This document shows positions 6,520-14,958 of a stretch of 14,958 bases of DNA, piece by piece. Under the pieces are notes generated by a model that saw only the letters and a list, made by a program, of their open reading frames with translations, was not told the origin of the DNA and searched no databases. A program made the translations under genes and the position numbers. Position 1 is the first letter of the stretch, and every line of letters begins with the position of its first letter. Origin of the DNA: CAZUHK01 sp964620345 (GTDB lineage: Bacteria; Planctomycetota; Phycisphaerae; Phycisphaerales; Zrk34); contig CAZUHK010000061.1 in the NCBI GenBank assembly GCA_964620345.1, positions 1 to 14,958 on the forward strand, read 5' to 3'.

Positions 6520-8277
6520 TTAGGACTGGGGCCGATCCTCGAACACATCCGGCAGGATGCTGCGCGTCTCCTCGCGAAGGTAATTGAGCACCTGGCGCTC
6601 CGAATCGTAGCTGGCGGCCCGGCGGGCGATCTTCTCGCACTGCGCGATCGACACGCTGCGCACCAGCCGCTTGATCTCGGGGATCGACCCGGGCGTCATG
6701 CTCAGCTTCCGCAGGCCCATGCCCAGCAGGAGCATCACGCTTTCGGGTTCGCCGGCCATCTCGCCGCAGCAGGTCACATCGATGTCGCGGCGGTTGGCGG
6801 CACGGATCACGTCCTTGATCAGCCCCAGCACCGCCGGGTGAGCCGAGGAGTACAGGTTCGCCACGCGCTCGTTGGACCGGTCGACCGCGAGGGTGTACTG
6901 GATCAGATCGTTGGTGCCGATCGAGAAGAAATCGACCTCCTGCGTGAAGGTCTTGGCCATCAGCGCCGCCGAGGGCACCTCGATCATCATGCCCACGCTG
7001 ACGCTGGGGTCGAAGGCGATGCCTTCTTCGTCGAGGTCTTCCATCACGTCGTTGAGGATCATCCGCGCCTGGCGCAGCTCCATCATGTTCGTGATCAGGG
7101 GGAACATGATCTTGATCTTGCCGTGGGCCGAGGCCCGGAGGATCGCGCGCAGGTGCGTCTTGAACAGGTTCAGATCCTGCAGGCACAGGCGGATCGACCG
7201 GCAGCCCAGGAAAGGATTGGGCTCGCGCTCGGCGATGCGGGCCTGGGTGAACTTGTCGGCGCCCAGGTCGAGCGTGCGGATGGTCAGCGGCCGGCCCTGG
7301 ATCGCCTCGATCGTGCGCACGAACGAGGCGTACTGCTCGTCCTCGCTGGGTTCGGTTTCCTTGCTGAGGAACATGAACTCGGTGCGGTACAGGCCCACGC
7401 CCACCGCGCCCTTGGCCAGGGCGCCTTCGATCTCATCGGGGAACTCGATGTTGGCCAGCAGGTCGATCTCGGCGCCGTCGGTGGTGACCGCCGGCAGATC
7501 GGCCAGTTGGTCCAGCTCGCTCTCGAAGTGGCGGTAGCGTTCGAGGTATCGGCGGTACTCTTCGAGCTGCCGCGGATCGGGGTCGATGATCAGCAAGCCG
7601 CGGTTGCCGTCGACGATGACGGTCTCGCCGGCCACGGCCGCGGCGCTGGCGTTTTCCAGACCGACCACCGCGGGGATGCCCAGCGCGCGGGCGACGATTG
7701 CGGTGTGGCTGGTCCGCCCGCCCAGGTCGGTGGCCATGCCGACGATCTTGCTGCGGTCCATCGCCGCGGTCTGACTGGGGGTCAGGTCGTGGGCGATGAC
7801 CACCGCCTTGCCCTGGACGTGATCGATCTCCTCCTCGACGGTCGGCATCAGGTGCTTGAGAACGCGCTTTTCCAGATCCCATACGTCGCTGACGCGCTCG
7901 CGGAAAAGCTCGGACTGCTGAGCCAGGAACGAGCGGGCCAGGGCGCGGGTGACGGTGGAAAGGGCGTACTCGGCGGTGACCTGCTCGCGATCGATCGTGT
8001 CGTGGACCTGCTGGACCAGCGAGGGATCGTTGAGCATGCCCAGGTGGAAACCGAAGATCTTGGCCGGCTCGGGGCCCAGATCTTCGGCGACCTGGTCGCG
8101 GAGCTTTTCGATCTCGTCCCGGGCCTGTTCGACCGCCTGATCGAGTCGGCGATGCTGCTGGGCCAGCGCGGCCGGCTCCACCGTGCGGCGCGGCACGCGG
8201 GCGGTGTCCGCGTCGATCACGATCGCGCGGTGGATGGCCACGCCGGCCGAGACAGGAATGCCTTTTTTGATTTCCAT
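6520..8277 (-). CDS. ptsI: Phosphoenolpyruvate-protein phosphotransferase (PTS enzyme I)
   Basis: Enzyme I takes phosphate from PEP onto a histidine and passes it to HPr, starting the PTS phosphorelay in the cytoplasm. The 585 residues match the usual 570-590. The N-terminal HPr-binding and swivelling domain (about 1-235) contains the phospho-histidine signature GGRTSHTAIVAR with H191. The C-terminal PEP-binding barrel (about 260-540) carries GLYRTEF (R298), TIRTLDLGADK (R334), EVPSA, the SIGTNDLIQYTLAVDR signature (452-467) and the catalytic Cys in CCGEMAG (C504). All expected key residues are present. The start is ATG 8277, with the N-terminal GIPVSAGVA motif close behind, but no clear Shine-Dalgarno precedes it. 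No HPr or enzyme II gene is in the window, so a regulatory relay rather than sugar uptake is possible. It lies 81 bases after metK and may be cotranscribed with it. Confidence 0.96.
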   Translation of the reverse strand: MEIKKGIPVSAGVAIHRAIVIDADTARVPRRTVEPAALAQQHRRLDQAVEQARDEIEKLRDQVAEDLGPEPAKIFGFHLGMLNDPSLVQQVHDTIDREQVTAEYALSTVTRALARSFLAQQSELFRERVSDVWDLEKRVLKHLMPTVEEEIDHVQGKAVVIAHDLTPSQTAAMDRSKIVGMATDLGGRTSHTAIVARALGIPAVVGLENASAAAVAGETVIVDGNRGLLIIDPDPRQLEEYRRYLERYRHFESELDQLADLPAVTTDGAEIDLLANIEFPDEIEGALAKGAVGVGLYRTEFMFLSKETEPSEDEQYASFVRTIEAIQGRPLTIRTLDLGADKFTQARIAEREPNPFLGCRSIRLCLQDLNLFKTHLRAILRASAHGKIKIMFPLITNMMELRQARMILNDVMEDLDEEGIAFDPSVSVGMMIEVPSAALMAKTFTQEVDFFSIGTNDLIQYTLAVDRSNERVANLYSSAHPAVLGLIKDVIRAANRRDIDVTCCGEMAGEPESVMLLLGMGLRKLSMTPGSIPEIKRLVRSVSIAQCEKIARRAASYDSERQVLNYLREETRSILPDVFEDRPQS

Positions 8278-8358
8278 GCAGCCAACCGGAGCAAGTCGGG
8301 GAGCCGGGATTGGCCCAGGGCCCCAAGTCTCCAGGGTGATTCGCCAGGGCCCGCGGGG

Positions 8359-9576
<1,218 letters not shown>

Positions 9577-9621
9577 AATGCTTCCTTATGCGTGTCACAG
9601 AACCAAATATCGATAGCCCCG

Positions 9622-9650
9622 CTTATAACGCGACGCCGGCCAATCGGCAA
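9622..9650 (-). promoter_or_regulatory. metK promoter (TTGCCG - 17 - TATAAG)
   Basis: On the minus strand TTGCCG (9650-9645) and TATAAG (9627-9622) are separated by exactly 17 bases, matching the sigma-70 consensus at 4/6 and 5/6. An inverted repeat GCAAGCG/CGCTTGC (9647-9653 and 9664-9670) overlaps the -35 box and could be an operator, but it has no known partner. Confidence 0.6.
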
Positions 9651-9718
9651 GCGCGCGCGGCACCGCTTGCGGCTTCGCGCCCGCAAAACCCGCGCCCGCT
9701 CGTTCGCCCGCCGTCGCG

Positions 9719-10741
9719 CTAAGCCGATGACGACGCACGCAAAGCAGCGACAAGGTTTGCCAGCATCGCGCGGTTGTCCAGTTGCAGATAGTCCAGCGTG
9801 CCGCGGTCGCCTTCGCCGGCCGGCCCCTGGGCCATGCGGTAAAAGGTCTTGCAGAACCGCAGGTAGTACGCCGGATGGTCGGTCGGCGGTTCGCCCTGCG
9901 ACCAGTCCCAGCCGCCTGAGTCCTGGATGTCCACCACGGCGAGGTGGAAGTCGCGCACGAACGGCTCGACCCGCTGCTGGCGCAGGTTGTTGGCGATGCT
10001 CAGTGCTTTTTCGAAGACCTGCGGGCTCATGATTGCCGAGCCGATGGACAGGTATACGCCCCCGGTCAGGCCGCACACGCCCTCGCAGAGCGTGTGGAAG
10101 TCGCGCGTGGCGCATCGGCCCAGCGCTGCGCCGGCGTCCTCGGTGAACGCGGGGTGGCAGCAGTAGATGTCGTAGCCGATGCCCGGCATCACGCACAGCG
10201 GCACGCGGTGCTCGGCCGCGGCGGCGGTGGCCGAGTAGTGTCGATGGGAATGGTCTTGGGCGTGCTCGTTCATCAGCACGCCCAATGCTTCGCCCAGGCC
10301 TTGGTCCCGCTGTTGGCCGCGCAGGGCGGCGTCGACGATCCATTGGCCGGTTTCCTCCCAGGTGCCGAAGCGGCCGGCCGGGGCGTTGTCGCGAACCGAT
10401 TCGCTGCTGCGACCCTGGTAGGCGAACTCCCAGTCATGGATGACGCCCGCGCCCTGGGTGGCCAGGTGGGTCAGCCAGCCGTCCCGCATCAGCGCCGCCA
10501 GCAGCGGGCCGCAGCCGTTCTTGATCACGTGGGCACCGTAGGTGAGCATCACCGACGCCCCGACCTCGCGGGCCGCGCGAATGCGATCGGCCAGCCGTTC
10601 GACCTGCGCCGTCTGCGACGGGTTCAGCGGTGGCGGGGGGGCGTGGGGATCCATCGCGATCCGCTGGATTTCCAGCAGACTCCGGCGCTGGGCCAGGGGG
10701 CGGACGGCGATGCGTTTGGGGTCAATTCGACGGTACGCCAT
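9719..10741 (-). CDS. Deoxyhypusine synthase-like protein of unknown substrate
   Basis: The 340 residues resemble the deoxyhypusine synthase fold family. A Rossmann-like segment holds YGAHVIKNGCGPLLAALMRDG (68-88), then THLATQGAGVIHDWEFAYQG (91-110) and GRFGTWEETG (123-132). These fit the NAD-binding and dimer motifs of eukaryotic and archaeal enzymes, which modify initiation factor 5A with spermidine. The C-terminal half differs. I see no counterpart of the catalytic lysine motif (the eukaryotic SWGK-type segment). Instead there are PGIGYDIYCCHP (186-197), SIGSAIMSPQVFEKALS (232-248) and DHPAYYLRFCKTFYRM (288-303). Bacteria lack eIF5A, so the true reaction is unknown. ATG 10741 is chosen because longer starts run into the divergent tRNA-Thr gene. 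There is no Shine-Dalgarno, and TATCCT eight bases upstream hints at a leaderless mRNA. metK follows at 142 bases with its own promoter. Confidence 0.62.
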   Translation of the reverse strand: MAYRRIDPKRIAVRPLAQRRSLLEIQRIAMDPHAPPPPLNPSQTAQVERLADRIRAAREVGASVMLTYGAHVIKNGCGPLLAALMRDGWLTHLATQGAGVIHDWEFAYQGRSSESVRDNAPAGRFGTWEETGQWIVDAALRGQQRDQGLGEALGVLMNEHAQDHSHRHYSATAAAAEHRVPLCVMPGIGYDIYCCHPAFTEDAGAALGRCATRDFHTLCEGVCGLTGGVYLSIGSAIMSPQVFEKALSIANNLRQQRVEPFVRDFHLAVVDIQDSGGWDWSQGEPPTDHPAYYLRFCKTFYRMAQGPAGEGDRGTLDYLQLDNRAMLANLVAALRASSSA

Positions 10742-10793
10742 GCCGATGAGGATAGTCCCGCGGCGGCGGGGCCGCGAGCGGCGGCGCGGCGGG

Positions 10794-10822
10794 TTGTCCG
10801 CATGCGGCGGCGGCGATACAGT
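10794..10822 (+). promoter_or_regulatory. Candidate promoter for tRNA-Thr (TTGTCC - 17 - TACAGT)
   Basis: TTGTCC 10794-10799 and TACAGT 10817-10822 are 17 bases apart (both 4/6). The predicted start near 10829 is about eleven bases before the mature tRNA, a usual distance. It lies in the divergent gap of about 98 bases shared with the minus-strand block. Confidence 0.5.
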
Positions 10823-10839
10823 ACCGCCCTTGGCCCAAC

Positions 10840-10911
<72 letters not shown>

Positions 10912-10941
10912 TTGACCGTGCGGAAAAATCGGCTCGCGTCG

Positions 10942-10970
10942 TTGACAGCGGTCGCGGGGTAAGCTAGATT
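10942..10970 (+). promoter_or_regulatory. Strong tuf promoter (TTGACA - 17 - TAGATT)
   Basis: A perfect -35 box TTGACA (10942-10947) is followed after exactly 17 bases by TAGATT (10965-10970, 4/6). It lies 31 bases past tRNA-Thr, so tuf and the following genes can be transcribed independently of the tRNA. Predicted start near 10977, 235 bases before the tuf ATG. Confidence 0.7.
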
Positions 10971-10976
10971 CGCTGG

Positions 10977-11211
10977 ACTTGACTTGACGCCAGCGAGACG
11001 TATCCTCGCTGGCGTTGTCAATCCCGGTTCGCACGCGCCGCGAGGCGCTTGGGCAAGGATCGGACACGACCGCCGCAGGAAAATTGGAAACCCGAGTCAT
11101 CCGTGGTGGATGGCCGACGCATAGCAAGGCAAACTTTTTGTGAAGCAAGTCGAGCCCCGGCCACGGTAAAACCGCAGGCCCGCTCGGCAACCGAGTACGG
11201 AGGTATTCGCG
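10977..11211 (+). promoter_or_regulatory. Long structured 5' leader of tuf
   Basis: Non-coding. An 11-base-pair perfect hairpin (10987-10997 with 11005-11015, seven-base loop) stands within about ten bases of the predicted 5' end. A five-pair stem with a GCGA (GNRA-type) tetraloop spans 11035-11048. A five-pair CTCGG/CCGAG hairpin (11183-11195) lies just before the ribosome binding site GGAGG (11199-11203), which is eight bases from ATG. I do not recognise a known riboswitch or ribosomal-protein binding element. Confidence 0.5.
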
Positions 11212-12420
<1,209 letters not shown>

Positions 12421-12431
12421 CGGATTCAACG

Positions 12432-12457
12432 GGCGTGGCGGCACCGGCCGCCACGCC
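12432..12457 (+). promoter_or_regulatory. 11-base-pair hairpin between tuf and rpmG
   Basis: Arms 12432-12442 and 12447-12457 are perfectly complementary and GC-rich, with loop ACCG. The hairpin lies 12 bases after the tuf stop. No U tract follows, so complete intrinsic termination is unlikely. It could lower readthrough into rpmG or protect the tuf 3' end. Confidence 0.55.
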
Positions 12458-12473
12458 GGTTTCGGAGCGTGTC

Positions 12474-12656
12474 ATGGCTAAAAAGAGCAAGGGCGCCGTC
12501 GAGTATGTCTGGTTGCAGTGCACCGAGTGCGGCGACCTGAACTACCGCACGCCGGTCAACGTCAAAGGTGGCGTGCCGGACAAGATCAAGGCCGGCTTCA
12601 AGAAGTACTCCCCGCGCCTGCGCAAGCACACGCTGCATAAGATCAAGCGAAAGTGA
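12474..12656 (+). CDS. rpmG: 50S ribosomal protein L33 (bL33)
   Basis: Small basic protein of the large ribosomal subunit, near the E site; 60 residues, against 50-55 usual. ATG 12474 is used, with GGAG six bases upstream; the frame is open further 5' but that part is not L33-like. The body matches bL33: the MAKK start, the CTEC motif (C11-C14 by my count), NYRT, PDK, then KYSPRLRKHTLHK. In zinc-binding L33 the last block reads CPRC-like and supplies the second metal pair; here both cysteines are Ser and Leu. The protein is therefore intermediate between the C+ and C- forms. The position between tuf and tRNA-Trp/secE is typical. A heptad repeat element begins six bases after the stop. Confidence 0.95.
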   Translation: MAKKSKGAVEYVWLQCTECGDLNYRTPVNVKGGVPDKIKAGFKKYSPRLRKHTLHKIKRK

Positions 12657-12661
12657 TGGAT

Positions 12662-12744
12662 ATTTTCGATTGCCGATTACCGATTGTCGTTTGCCGGACC
12701 GGCCGTGCAGCCCAATCGCAGATCGAAAATCGCAAATCGACAAG
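12662..12744. repeat. Inverted pair of ATT-NN-CG heptad arrays (5 + 5 units, 13-base centre)
   Basis: Five 7-base units at 12662-12696 start ATT (once TTT) and end CG; the second is ATTGCCG. A 13-base centre (12697-12709) follows. Then 12710-12744 holds five units with the same pattern on the minus strand, the outermost degenerate. Both arms are 35 bases. The element fills almost the whole gap between the rpmG stop and tRNA-Trp and matches the 233-301 element in unit length, inverted layout and centre length. Confidence 0.75.
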
Positions 12745-12750
12745 GAACAG

Positions 12751-12823
12751 ACGCCAGTAGCTCAATTGGCAGAGCGGTCGCCTCCAAAGCGACAGGTTGG
12801 GGGTTCGATTCCCTCCTGGCGTG
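12751..12823 (+). tRNA. tRNA-Trp (anticodon CCA)
   Basis: Full 73-base cloverleaf: acceptor ACGCCAG/CTGGCGT, D stem GCTC/GAGC, anticodon stem GTCGC/GCGAC with loop CTCCAAA (anticodon CCA, reads UGG), T loop TTCGATT, discriminator G as expected for Trp. 3' CCA is not encoded. tRNA-Trp just before secE is a widespread bacterial order. Confidence 0.97.
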
Positions 12824-12832
12824 TTCAAGGGC

Positions 12833-12874
12833 ACCGGTCGACGGGCGAACGGCCCGCGGCCCTGTCGAACCGGT
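12833..12874 (+). promoter_or_regulatory. Hairpin between tRNA-Trp and secE
   Basis: Arms 12833-12842 and 12864-12874 pair over ten bases with a single bulged A, and an inner GGGC/GCCC stem can form. It lies between the tRNA 3' end and the secE start, where tRNA processing would leave it at the 5' end of the secE mRNA. Confidence 0.4.
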
Positions 12875-12896
12875 ACGTGGCAGGCGACACACGATC

Positions 12897-13832
12897 ATGA
12901 GTTGGACCATTCGCAAACCGGGCCAGGGCTACTGGACTCGTCTGCTCAGCGGGCTGGGCGCCGGCGTCCTGGTGCTCTTCGGTTCCCTGTGGCTGTGGGA
13001 CGTCGTCGGCAGCTATACCAACAACGTCTACATCCCCGCCATGGTCGCGCTGGCGCCGGTGGTGATCTTCGGCATCCTCGTCTTCCGCTGGACCGCGGCT
13101 AAGGACGGCACCGTCGATTTCCTTATCGAAACCGACGACGAGATGAAGCAGGTCAACTGGCCCAGCCGACGCGAAGTGATCGGCTCGACCATCGTCGTCA
13201 TCGCCGCGATCTTCCTGCTGGTGGCCCTGCTGTTCGACGCCGATCAGATGTTCGCCGATCTGTTCGCCGCCGCCGGCGTGTTGCACTTCGGCGGGGCTTC
13301 GATCATCCTCTCGCAGCTCGGCTGGGCCCAGCCCACCGTCTGGGTGCTCGCCGCGGTGGGCCTGGCGATGCTCGCCTTCGCCGTGCTGCGATTCATCGCC
13401 CTCAAGCATGTGGTGATCAACAAGCTGGGCATCGAGAACCCCACGACCTCGGGCGTGGTGATCAACACCGTGTTGCAGACGGTCGTCGCGACCTGGTTGG
13501 CGTTTCACGCCACGGTCCTGATCGACGGCATCCGTGGCCTCGAACAGGTGCGGGCGTCCGAGCAAATCCACAGGTACGTCGGCCTGGGCGGTTGGATCCT
13601 CGCGGCGGTCGCGACCGTACTCCTGGCCGTCGCGATCGATCAGGTGACGCTGCGGCACCACGACGAGGGCGACGCCGCGGGTGCCGGTCAGCGTCATCGC
13701 ATCGGTGGCCGCTCCGGCGGCGGCAGTGTCCTCAAGAGCCCGGCGCTGCCCGTCGAACTGGCAACCAACGCCGTCTGCGTCGTCGCGGCCTGGGCGGTGG
13801 TCCAGGCCATCGGCGCCCAATTCGCCTCCTGA
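12897..13832 (+). CDS. secE: Preprotein translocase subunit SecE with large C-terminal extension
   Basis: SecE clamps SecY in the inner-membrane Sec channel. The core lies in the first 130 residues: hydrophobic segments about 17-36 and 43-64, the conserved amphipathic helix with DDEMKQVNWPSRREV (80-94), then the canonical membrane helix IGSTIVVIAAIFLLVALLF (95-113). Most SecE proteins stop soon after this point, at 60-130 residues. This one continues to 311, with further hydrophobic stretches at about 147-167, 186-210, 231-249 and 287-305 and a charged His/Gly-rich linker at 252-278. I recognise no domain in the extension. The frame is open from 12684 through the tRNA, but ATG 12897 is the only start that gives a sensible N-terminus. 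Its ribosome binding site is weak. nusG follows at 62 bases. Confidence 0.93.
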   Translation: MSWTIRKPGQGYWTRLLSGLGAGVLVLFGSLWLWDVVGSYTNNVYIPAMVALAPVVIFGILVFRWTAAKDGTVDFLIETDDEMKQVNWPSRREVIGSTIVVIAAIFLLVALLFDADQMFADLFAAAGVLHFGGASIILSQLGWAQPTVWVLAAVGLAMLAFAVLRFIALKHVVINKLGIENPTTSGVVINTVLQTVVATWLAFHATVLIDGIRGLEQVRASEQIHRYVGLGGWILAAVATVLLAVAIDQVTLRHHDEGDAAGAGQRHRIGGRSGGGSVLKSPALPVELATNAVCVVAAWAVVQAIGAQFAS

Positions 13833-13894
13833 TCTTTTGGGCCCAATCCTCTGCTGAGGCACGCCCCACGACACGTCGCGCATTGAACAACATC

Positions 13895-14635
13895 ATGACC
13901 ACAGAACAAGATAATTCGACCTCGCCCGACGCCACGAACCCGCCGCAGGCCGACGCGCCCGCCGCCGACGAGCAGGCCGCGACCGACCCACCCGCGGCGC
14001 CCGAGGAAGAGCAGCTTCAGGATCAGGCCGACGGCCCCTCCGGCGGCGACCAGATCGCCGAGGACGAGCCACTGATCTATCCCGGTTTCCAGTGGTTCGT
14101 GCTTCGCGTGGCGTCCAATAAGGAAGACTCGGTCAAAGAAACCCTTCTGCGCAAGGTGAAGATCGAGGGCATGACCCACCTGGTCAACCGCATCCTCGTA
14201 CCCACCGAGAAGATCCGCACCATGAAGGGCGGCAAGCAGAAGATCCGCCTGCAGAAGCTCTACCCCGGCTACGTCTTCGTCGAAATGAAGCTCGAAGACG
14301 ACGGCCGCATCCCCCAGGACGTCTTCTTCCTCATCAAGGAAACCACCGGCGTGGGCGACTTCATCGGCACCGCCGGCCGACCGGCGCCGATGAACTTCGA
14401 CGAGGTCGAGAAGATGGTCCTCGCCAGCCGCCAGCCCGAGGAAGAGCCGGAAGTGAAGATGGAGTTCGCGCCCGGCGACGTGGTGAAAGTCAGGGAAGGC
14501 CCGTTCGAGAACATGGATGGCACCGTCGATGCGCTGCTGCCCGAGCAGGGCAAGGTCCGCGTGATCGTCACCATCTTCGGCCGCTCCACCCCCCTCGAAA
14601 TCGAGTACTGGCAGATCGAAAAGGCCGACGAATAG
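13895..14635 (+). CDS. nusG: Transcription termination/antitermination protein NusG
   Basis: NusG binds RNA polymerase, modulates pausing and links it to Rho or the ribosome. The 246 residues start with an acidic Ala/Pro/Glu-rich segment (1-62) without structure. The NGN domain follows (about 65-178: QWFVLRVASNKE, then the polymerase-binding LYPGYVFVEMKL). The C-terminal KOW domain spans about 190-240 (FAPGDVVKVREGPFENMDGTV). Typical NusG is about 180 residues; the difference is the N-terminal extension. ATG 13895 is the only plausible start, but there is no Shine-Dalgarno close upstream. The secE-nusG pair is universal. A seven-pair hairpin follows the stop, and the gene after it is not rplK. 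Confidence 0.96.
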   Translation: MTTEQDNSTSPDATNPPQADAPAADEQAATDPPAAPEEEQLQDQADGPSGGDQIAEDEPLIYPGFQWFVLRVASNKEDSVKETLLRKVKIEGMTHLVNRILVPTEKIRTMKGGKQKIRLQKLYPGYVFVEMKLEDDGRIPQDVFFLIKETTGVGDFIGTAGRPAPMNFDEVEKMVLASRQPEEEPEVKMEFAPGDVVKVREGPFENMDGTVDALLPEQGKVRVIVTIFGRSTPLEIEYWQIEKADE

Positions 14636-14656
14636 CCGATCGCTCAAGACGATCGG
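14636..14656 (+). terminator. Hairpin directly after nusG, possible terminator
   Basis: CCGATCG (14636-14642) pairs with CGATCGG (14650-14656) around a seven-base loop, starting at the base after the nusG stop. A smaller GTGA/TCAC hairpin follows at 14658-14669. There is no U tract, so termination strength is unclear. Confidence 0.4.
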
Positions 14657-14778
14657 AGTGATCGGTCACCAAGATCCAATACCCAACTCCGCGTCATGCG
14701 CGCCGGGCGTGGCACGTTGCGATCTGGCCGTTTACGGTTGGCCATCGACCTTCCCCGCGGGGCTTCGGCGGCGGGGCC

Positions 14779-14807
14779 TTGACGAAACCCCTGTGAGCGG
14801 CCACACT
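14779..14807 (+). promoter_or_regulatory. Weak candidate promoter for the last gene
   Basis: TTGACG (14779-14784, 5/6) is followed after 17 bases by CACACT (3/6). The 233-base gap after nusG and the fresh ribosome binding site suggest a new transcript, but the -10 is poor. Confidence 0.3.
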
Positions 14808-14869
14808 TGTGATGAAAAGCCAACCGACGTAGCGCCGGCATCACCACGTCGGCATCATGGAGGCCAACT

Positions 14870-14958
14870 ATGGCGACTCGAGGCGGCGGGATCAGTGGCG
14901 CGGTTTACGCACTGGTCATCTTTGTGTTCCTTTTCGTCATCGCCACCGCGCTGGCAAT
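14870..14958 (+). CDS. N-terminus of a membrane protein of unknown function (runs off window)
   Basis: ATG 14870 is preceded by GGAGG (14859-14863) with a six-base spacer, the best ribosome binding site in the window beside that of tuf. The 29 visible codons give a short Gly/Arg-rich head (MATRGGGISG) and then an uninterrupted hydrophobic run (AVYALVIFVFLFVIATALA), which is a membrane helix or uncleaved signal anchor. The positive charge before the helix suggests a cytoplasmic N-terminus. The product cannot be named from this fragment. Its place directly after nusG is where rplK (ribosomal protein L11) often lies; it is not rplK. Confidence 0.7.
   Translation, partial: MATRGGGISGAVYALVIFVFLFVIATALA

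Noticed and set aside
9577..9621. SAM riboswitch ahead of metK
   Set aside because: The leader predicted from the promoter is about 39 bases and shows no riboswitch-like helices.
14644..14847. 67-codon minus-strand open frame after nusG
   Set aside because: No ribosome binding site, no motif, Arg-rich composition; overlaps hairpins and the candidate promoter.

Overview
This is a high-GC bacterial chromosome segment made mostly of housekeeping genes. The protein sequences, the gene order and the AT-rich short tandem repeats between genes look planctomycete-like, most likely Phycisphaerae. That assignment is inferred from remembered family features, not from a search. There is no phage, integrase, insertion sequence or CRISPR array. 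All but two of the genes could be placed in known families; the GH57 tail and the deoxyhypusine-synthase-like gene are placed with less certainty than the rest, and the truncated gene at the right end is unidentified.

Layout. Bases 1-219 are the 3' end of a plus-strand gene resembling the C-terminus of GH57 (DUF1957) glucan branching enzymes. It converges on a minus-strand block at 445-10741. In transcription order this block is a deoxyhypusine-synthase-like gene, metK (own promoter, GTG start), ptsI, an RNase E/G gene, dxr (4-base GTGA overlap with rne) and rseP. A plus-strand translation and secretion block diverges at about 10.8 kb: tRNA-Thr(GGT), tuf, rpmG, tRNA-Trp(CCA), secE, nusG. This is the classical tufB-type locus. 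A new membrane-protein gene starts at 14870 and runs off the window, in the place where rplK often follows nusG.

How the genes work together. The right half supplies EF-Tu, ribosomal protein L33, two tRNAs, the SecE subunit of the translocon and the transcription factor NusG. The left half joins RNA decay (RNase E/G), isoprenoid synthesis (Dxr) and envelope proteolysis (RseP). SAM synthesis (MetK) and the PTS phosphorelay (enzyme I) lie next to them.

Main oddities. (1) Inverted arrays of short tandem units recur: ATTNNNN heptads at 233-301 and 12662-12744, each with a 13-base centre, and an octad version at 3237-3323 inside the dxr coding frame, where it adds about 29 codons. (2) EF-Tu lacks the near-universal RGITI switch I sequence and carries about five extra residues there. 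(3) L33 keeps only one half of its zinc site. (4) SecE has a roughly 170-residue hydrophobic C-terminal extension. (5) RseP is about 230 residues longer than the usual form and appears to contain three to four PDZ-like units. (6) tuf has a long, structured leader behind a strong promoter.
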